Shown here: piece after piece, positions 14,229 through 17,147 of the stretch
Layout of the letters: each line of letters starts with the position of its first letter
Numbering within the stretch: the first letter of the stretch is position 1
Assembly: GCA_023434855.1 (NCBI GenBank)
Contig: JAEYSJ010000318.1
Location: 1-17,147, forward strand
DNA: 17,147 bases
Source: Bacillota bacterium
GTDB taxonomy: Bacteria; Bacillota_C; Negativicutes; JAEYSJ01
Reading direction: 5' to 3'
Program-made: the position numbers and the translations under genes
Notes under the pieces: generated by a model
The model's input: only the letters and a program-made list of their open reading frames with translations
Databases searched by the model: none
What the model was told of the DNA's origin: nothing

Positions 14229-15200
14229 TTAGCAGCATCCGCCGCCGGGCCCGTTGTAATGGTATGTCGGTGCAGTCACAACTACATCGCCGCGATTTAA
14301 CCTTCGAAAGTAGTCTGCTGTTTTTTGACACACAGGATGTGGAATTTCCCTTGGTATAATAAAGCCTTCTTCATCCCTCATCCTTTCCTTCCCAAAATAT
14401 ATAAGGGTTTCCCCGGCAAAGACGCGAGCTCCGCCGTAAGGAGCGGGACTTTTATAGGCAACAAGGTCGATAGATTCTAAAAGAATATTCTCTGATAGTC
14501 CATAGCGTTCTTTATCCAGCACGCGGTATGGCCGCCGTGCCCGGATCTCAATCCTGCCGAATCCTGCGCCGCTTACTTTGTCTAAATACTCTTGATAAGT
14601 CAAAGCCCCCGAAAGGCACATGGCTCGTAGCCGTTCATCTTTGCGTAAATGCTCCGGTATCGGTTCATTTGTAATAGGGTCCGATATATATAGTCTACCC
14701 CCCGGCTTTAAAACACGGTGCATTTCCGCAAGCGCCTTCGTTAAGTCATCTTGTTCGAAGATATTGAACAGACAGTTCTGTGCAGCAACATCCACGCTTT
14801 TCTCTCCAATGGGGAGACTAAGGGCATCACCTTGTACCAACTGAATAAAATCCGGATGGAACCAATCATTTATTTTTGCCGCAAGGTCAAAGTTTTCTTT
14901 GGCTTTACTTAGCATCTCGGGAACTTTATCTACGGCAATCACTGATTGAAGCCGCCGGGTGAAATAGGCAAACTGTAGTGCTTCCAATCCTCCTCCCACC
15001 CCGATGTAGAGAATAGTTTCCTCAGGACGCAGATCGCCAAAATGAACCGTTGTGCCACAGCCGTAATTCATTTCCTGCACCACATCTGGAATGATCAACC
15101 CTGGCAAAGATCGAGCCTGTCTGGCAACACAACAAAGACCAACCTGCGGTGTCAAAGCCGCTTCTTTGTAGAACTCTTGTGCAGTTTCTTTAAAACCCAT
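14229..15200 (-). CDS. arsM: ArsM-like SAM-dependent arsenite methyltransferase (arsenosugar-type family)
   Basis: Predicted to transfer methyl groups from S-adenosylmethionine to trivalent arsenic. It has 323 residues. It opens with YKEAALTPQVGLCC, hallmark of the ArsM that accompanies the radical-SAM enzyme ArsS in arsenosugar synthesis. The SAM site is ILYIGVGGGLEALQFA (63-78) with acidic D91, then GDALSLP and AQNCLFNIF. Candidate As-binding cysteines are C23, C24, C48, C143, C195 and the terminal GGGCC (C322, C323). The frame extends to a GTG at 15218, but the ATG at 15200 follows AAGGAG by nine bases, whereas the GTG overlaps that site. It is first of the arsM-aquaporin-GTPase row and has its own promoter. 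No arsS is in the window, so the end product is uncertain. Confidence 0.88.
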   Translation of the reverse strand: MGFKETAQEFYKEAALTPQVGLCCVARQARSLPGLIIPDVVQEMNYGCGTTVHFGDLRPEETILYIGVGGGLEALQFAYFTRRLQSVIAVDKVPEMLSKAKENFDLAAKINDWFHPDFIQLVQGDALSLPIGEKSVDVAAQNCLFNIFEQDDLTKALAEMHRVLKPGGRLYISDPITNEPIPEHLRKDERLRAMCLSGALTYQEYLDKVSGAGFGRIEIRARRPYRVLDKERYGLSENILLESIDLVAYKSPAPYGGARVFAGETLIYFGKERMRDEEGFIIPREIPHPVCQKTADYFRRLNRGDVVVTAPTYHYNGPGGGCC

Positions 15201-15241
15201 ATTTACTTTCTCCTTCACGTAAATTGGTAGATTTTACTACT

Positions 15242-15286
15242 AGACTAACACAAGTAACAGACCTTGTCAATTTATTAAGACTAGTC
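15242..15286 (-). promoter_or_regulatory. arsM promoter with flanking TAGTCT repeats
   Basis: -35 TTGACA (15265-15270), 17 bases, -10 TAGTCT (15242-15247). A perfect palindrome GACTAGTC (15279-15286) lies upstream of the -35, and the TAGTCT of the -10 recurs within it, making a pair of possible regulator contacts for PadR or ArsR. The -35 and spacing are good and the -10 is weak, as for a regulated promoter. Confidence 0.5.
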
Positions 15287-15321
15287 GTTCCTTAATATGG
15301 TTCTTTTTTTCTTCGGGGAAT

Positions 15322-15362
15322 AAAAAAGAAAAAACGCCGCGCAAAGTCGCTAAGCGTTTTTT
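15322..15362 (-). terminator. Rho-independent terminator between padR and arsM
   Basis: On the minus strand AAAAAACGC pairs with GCGTTTTTT, with further G/C pairs inside, followed by CTTTTTTATT. It separates padR transcription from arsM, so arsM depends on its own promoter. The A-run makes it potentially bidirectional. Confidence 0.75.
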
Positions 15363-15498
15363 CCTATGTCAAGGGAAACATAACCATTTCCCTCACTTCA
15401 TCTCCTGTTTATCTCTCGTGCGGAACGGAATTAAGGCTGATGCAGTTCCTTCGCGCGCACGCTGTCAACCAATAATACGCACTTACTAATCAATAAAG

Positions 15499-15545
15499 CC
15501 AACTGAAGACTCTCTATTAGCCATAAAGCTTAAGGTTGGTTTTTT
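15499..15545 (+). terminator. Weak plus-strand terminator-like hairpin
   Basis: CCAAC and GTTGG with inner AAG/CTT pairs are followed by six T on the plus strand; on the minus strand it is followed by TTTATT and starts two bases after the padR stop. It may serve padR. No plus-strand gene feeds it. Confidence 0.35.
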
Positions 15546-15547
15546 AT

Positions 15548-15937
15548 CTATTTATCTTTTTGCCTGCTTTCCAGTTCGCTGCTGGCGAAGGCTAAAAAAG
15601 CCGCTAAAGAACGCTTGTACTCAGTTAAGGTTCTTACCCAGGTTTGAAGGCAACGTATCCCTTCATCAGTAATCTTATACTGCCTTTTTGCCGGTCCAGA
15701 ATTCGATAGATCCCAGCAAGCTGTTACGAACCCATCCTGTTCCATTGCTTTAAGGCAACGGTAAACCCCCGATGGATCAGGTTTGTTTCCGCGAAGCATC
15801 GGTGACTCCTGTAATCGTTGTACTATAACATAGCCATGTAACTCTTCATTGACCAGCAGTGTAAGGATTGCCGGGTGAGTCAGTCTCTCAAGGTTCGTCC
15901 CGTAACAGGCGCAATTGGAAAATACATACTCACTCAT
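15548..15937 (-). CDS. PadR-family transcriptional regulator with N-terminal CxC
   Basis: Winged-helix regulator of 129 residues (short PadR type). The PadR core is clear: HPAILTLLVNEELHGYVIVQRL, PDPSGVYRCLKAMEQDGFV, then the wing KRQYKITDEGIRCLQ and a C-terminal dimer helix. The N-terminus carries FSNCACYG (C9, C11), with further cysteines in YRCLKAM, TACWDL and IRCLQ. Five cysteines in 129 residues is high and suggests metalloid or redox sensing; this is inference. ATG at 15937 has GGGGTG about 13 bases upstream, so the start is only fairly sure. It lies between arsR and arsM on the same strand, with its own -10 (TATAAT at 16003-16008), and is a likely controller of the arsM row. Confidence 0.85.
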   Translation of the reverse strand: MSEYVFSNCACYGTNLERLTHPAILTLLVNEELHGYVIVQRLQESPMLRGNKPDPSGVYRCLKAMEQDGFVTACWDLSNSGPAKRQYKITDEGIRCLQTWVRTLTEYKRSLAAFLAFASSELESRQKDK

Positions 15938-16002
15938 AGACGTCTTCTTTCACCCCGTGTGCCGCTTGCAAATTATCAAGAGCAGCAGATATTCCTAGAA
16001 TT

Positions 16003-16008
16003 ATTATA
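16003..16008 (-). promoter_or_regulatory. Consensus -10 box upstream of padR
   Basis: TATAAT on the minus strand, about 65 bases before the padR start. The best -35 at 17 bases (GTGCAA) is poor, consistent with an activated promoter. The tandem repeats at 16043-16062 lie about 35 bases upstream. Confidence 0.4.
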
Positions 16009-16042
16009 CAGTAAAGCGGAGCAAATTGCACTAAGTACCAGT

Positions 16043-16062
16043 TTATCCACGCATTATCCACG
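16043..16062 (+). promoter_or_regulatory. Tandem DnaA-box-like repeats upstream of padR
   Basis: TTATCCACG occurs at 16043-16051 and again at 16054-16062, direct repeats with an 11-base period (one helical turn). Each matches the DnaA box TTATCCACA at eight of nine positions. It could equally be the operator of another regulator. Confidence 0.4.
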
Positions 16063-16150
16063 TTGTTCACCAGAATTCTACAATCCGCAGGTAATGGCTA
16101 ACCCATCATCTCCTTTATAAAACTCTTTCATTATAAATTAACAATATAAA

Positions 16151-16504
16151 TTAACATTTCTCTTGCCACTCGCAAGGTATTCCTTTGCTCTGACATTCGG
16201 CTAACTTTTCCAAGTCTTGTTTACACTGATCAATTTTAGCCATTTCCTGATTTAAAATGGTTTGAATAAATGGATGTTCTTCTATCATAGTTGCATTAAT
16301 TTTATAGGATATCCATTGTGCCTTTTTGGATGAAACTACGAAATCTGTATCACTAAGTTTTGCCAAATGTTTGGAGATGTTTGATTGGGAAGCACCTAAA
16401 GCATACGTTATCTCGCATACGCAAAGCTCGGAATTTCTCAGTAGATTAAGAATACGAATCCTTGTTTCATCACCCAACACTTTTAAAATTTTGGCTAATT
16501 TCAT
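16151..16504 (-). CDS. arsR: ArsR-family metalloregulator (arsenite type)
   Basis: Winged-helix metal-sensing repressor, 117 residues. The sensor motif in helix 3 is ELCVCEI (C28, C30), the classic arsenite/antimonite site of ArsR. Recognition helix: ASQSNISKHLAKLSDTDFV; wing: SSKKAQWISYKIN. The C-terminal tail adds C94, C103, C111 and C117 (DQCKQDL, AECQSKGIPCEW, QEKC), which may supply the third ligand. ATG at 16504 has AAGGAG about 6 bases upstream. A promoter with an overlapping palindrome precedes it. It is 213 bases ahead of padR on the same strand and probably controls itself and, directly or through padR, the arsM row. This motif is the strongest evidence that the block deals with arsenic. 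Confidence 0.92.
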   Translation of the reverse strand: MKLAKILKVLGDETRIRILNLLRNSELCVCEITYALGASQSNISKHLAKLSDTDFVVSSKKAQWISYKINATMIEEHPFIQTILNQEMAKIDQCKQDLEKLAECQSKGIPCEWQEKC

Positions 16505-16523
16505 ACCGTACTCCTTATTTATT

Positions 16524-16570
16524 ATATGTATACATATTCATACAGTAGTTAAAATACCATTAGTTGTCAA
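16524..16570 (-). promoter_or_regulatory. arsR promoter and operator
   Basis: -35 TTGACA (16565-16570), 17 bases, weak -10 TACTGT (16542-16547). A perfect palindrome ATATGTATACATAT (16524-16537) sits just downstream, where a bound repressor would block initiation. An alternative TATAAT lies nearer the gene (16521-16526). Autorepression is inferred. Confidence 0.6.
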
Positions 16571-16657
16571 TTGTTTTTTCATTTGGCAATTATTTATGTC
16601 GATATCATATTCCTGTCATCTTCTCCCGCCCTATATCGCACCAACACGAATTGCTCC

Positions 16658-16756
16658 CTAACCTTTCCCGCCATATATCTGAAAAGTAAGAGATACACCT
16701 GCTAAGGTTGCAATTGCACCAATACATCCAGCCAAAAAATGTCGTCTTGTTATCAC
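16658..16756 (-). CDS. 32-residue peptide resembling a bare Tat signal
   Basis: GTG start with GGGAGAG seven bases upstream, then MITRRHFLAGCIGAIATLAG and a short tail ending GGKG. TRRHFL is a twin-arginine motif followed by a hydrophobic core, as in N-termini of Tat-exported metallophosphoesterases and redox enzymes. It stops after 32 codons and I find no continuation in the other frames to arsR. It is either the truncated start of an exported enzyme or a tiny membrane peptide. It lies about 80 bases downstream of the TrkA-C-domain gene on the same strand. Confidence 0.5.
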   Translation of the reverse strand: MITRRHFLAGCIGAIATLAGVSLTFQIYGGKG

Positions 16757-16837
16757 GGCAATACTCTCCCTGCAAATTTAATATTTAATTTTAAATTACC
16801 AGTTTGACATGAAATCTAAGACGTCAATCGAAATCCC

Positions 16838-17147
16838 TTATAGTACACATTCGCCTGCGAGATCATGAATTTTGGGCGCCTGTTCTTCGTTGGCTACCAC
16901 ATATAAATAGTCTCCAGCTATAATCCGGGTATCTCCTTTTGGAACCAGTTCCGTATCGCCACGTTTAATGCTTACCAGTAAGCAGTCTGGCGGCCAATCG
17001 ACGCTTTTGATTTGCCGGTTGTCAAGCTTTGACCCAATACAAACGACTATTTCTATAACTATACGCTTTTCGGCTGCAACGCATGTTGGTGATTTTCCCT
17101 GTTTTTCAATCGATCGCTCTAAAAGCAGATCATAACCAGGTTTTGAT
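16838..17147 (-). CDS. C-terminal TrkA-C (RCK_C)-like domain of a cut-off transport protein
   Basis: Partial: the last 102 residues; the 5' part lies beyond the window. The frame reads KPGYDLLLERSIEKQG, then a TrkA-C-like fold: IVIEIVVCIGSKLDNRQIKS, DWPPDCLLVSIKRGDTEL, VPKGDTRIIAGDYLYVVAN, and ends LAGECVL. TrkA-C domains bind a small ligand (nucleotide or c-di-AMP type) and gate channels. The 'KPxYDLLLER' linker recalls Firmicute ClC-type chloride channels or antiporters with a C-terminal TrkA-C domain; a K+/H+ antiporter is the alternative. The domain is secure, the parent protein is not. Confidence 0.75.
   Translation of the reverse strand, partial: SKPGYDLLLERSIEKQGKSPTCVAAEKRIVIEIVVCIGSKLDNRQIKSVDWPPDCLLVSIKRGDTELVPKGDTRIIAGDYLYVVANEEQAPKIHDLAGECVL

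Larger units (their letters stand above)
15287..15547. other. Gene-free spacer between padR and arsM
   Basis: Contains two terminator candidates (listed) and a perfect small hairpin AGGGAAA-8-TTTCCCT (15372-15393). No frame looks coding and no known RNA motif is recognised in about 100 bases of unexplained sequence (15395-15495). Confidence 0.5.

Noticed and set aside
15201..15218. GTG start for arsM
   Set aside because: It overlaps the AAGGAG site that serves the ATG at 15200.
15301..15330. TTCTTTTTT/AAAAAAGAA inverted repeat as a separate terminator
   Set aside because: Stem is almost all A-T; it is explained by the T-run and A-run flanking the real GC-stem terminator at 15322-15362.
16761..16840. 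TTGAC/GTCAA inverted repeat and A+T palindrome after the TrkA-C-domain gene as terminator
   Set aside because: Stem of five pairs with a 14-base loop and no T-run; too weak to call.

Overview
The window reads as chromosome of a low-to-mid G+C Firmicute. The ribosome binding sites are strong AGGAGG types, the promoters are sigma-A-like, the terminators are hairpins followed by T-runs, and intergenic DNA is A+T-rich. The combination of chemotaxis genes, a Tat signal, EttA and REP/RAYT-type repeats would fit a Negativicute such as the Sporomusaceae. That placement is inference; no rRNA or marker gene is present.

Left block (1-5070, minus strand): a TetR repressor, cheY, cheA and a methyl-accepting chemotaxis protein (cut by the window edge) lie head to tail with gaps of 25-31 bases. 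A near-consensus promoter (TTGACA, 17 bases, TAATAT) and a perfect 18-base palindrome precede the TetR gene. The whole chemosensory unit may therefore be TetR-controlled.

Middle block (5100-9215): ettA (minus), a ribosome-associated ABC-F ATPase richer in G+C than its surroundings, is followed by a 547-base intergenic stretch with a REP-like repeat, hairpins and traces of old coding sequence. A tightly coupled plus-strand marR-MFS efflux pair comes next.

Decay zone (9216-12210): REP/RAYT debris interrupts the start of a large serine recombinase. There are gene tails with in-frame stops, a membrane protein gene split by a nine-base homopolymer, and two intact small plus-strand genes (9759-10019 and 11226-11684). 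Two copies of an unexplained palindrome-plus-GC-hairpin module are also present.

Right block (12211-16570, minus strand): arsR (with the ELCVCE arsenite-sensor motif), a padR-type regulator, an ArsM-like methyltransferase of the arsenosugar-type family, an aquaglyceroporin with a CKCC tail, and a CobW/G3E GTPase. The likely theme is metalloid, probably arsenic, sensing, methylation and transport. The G3E GTPase is the unexpected partner. No ArsB/Acr3 pump, ArsC reductase or ArsS radical-SAM enzyme is in the window.

Right edge (16600-17147, minus strand): the C-terminal TrkA-C-like domain of a cut-off protein, followed by a 32-residue peptide that looks like a bare Tat signal.
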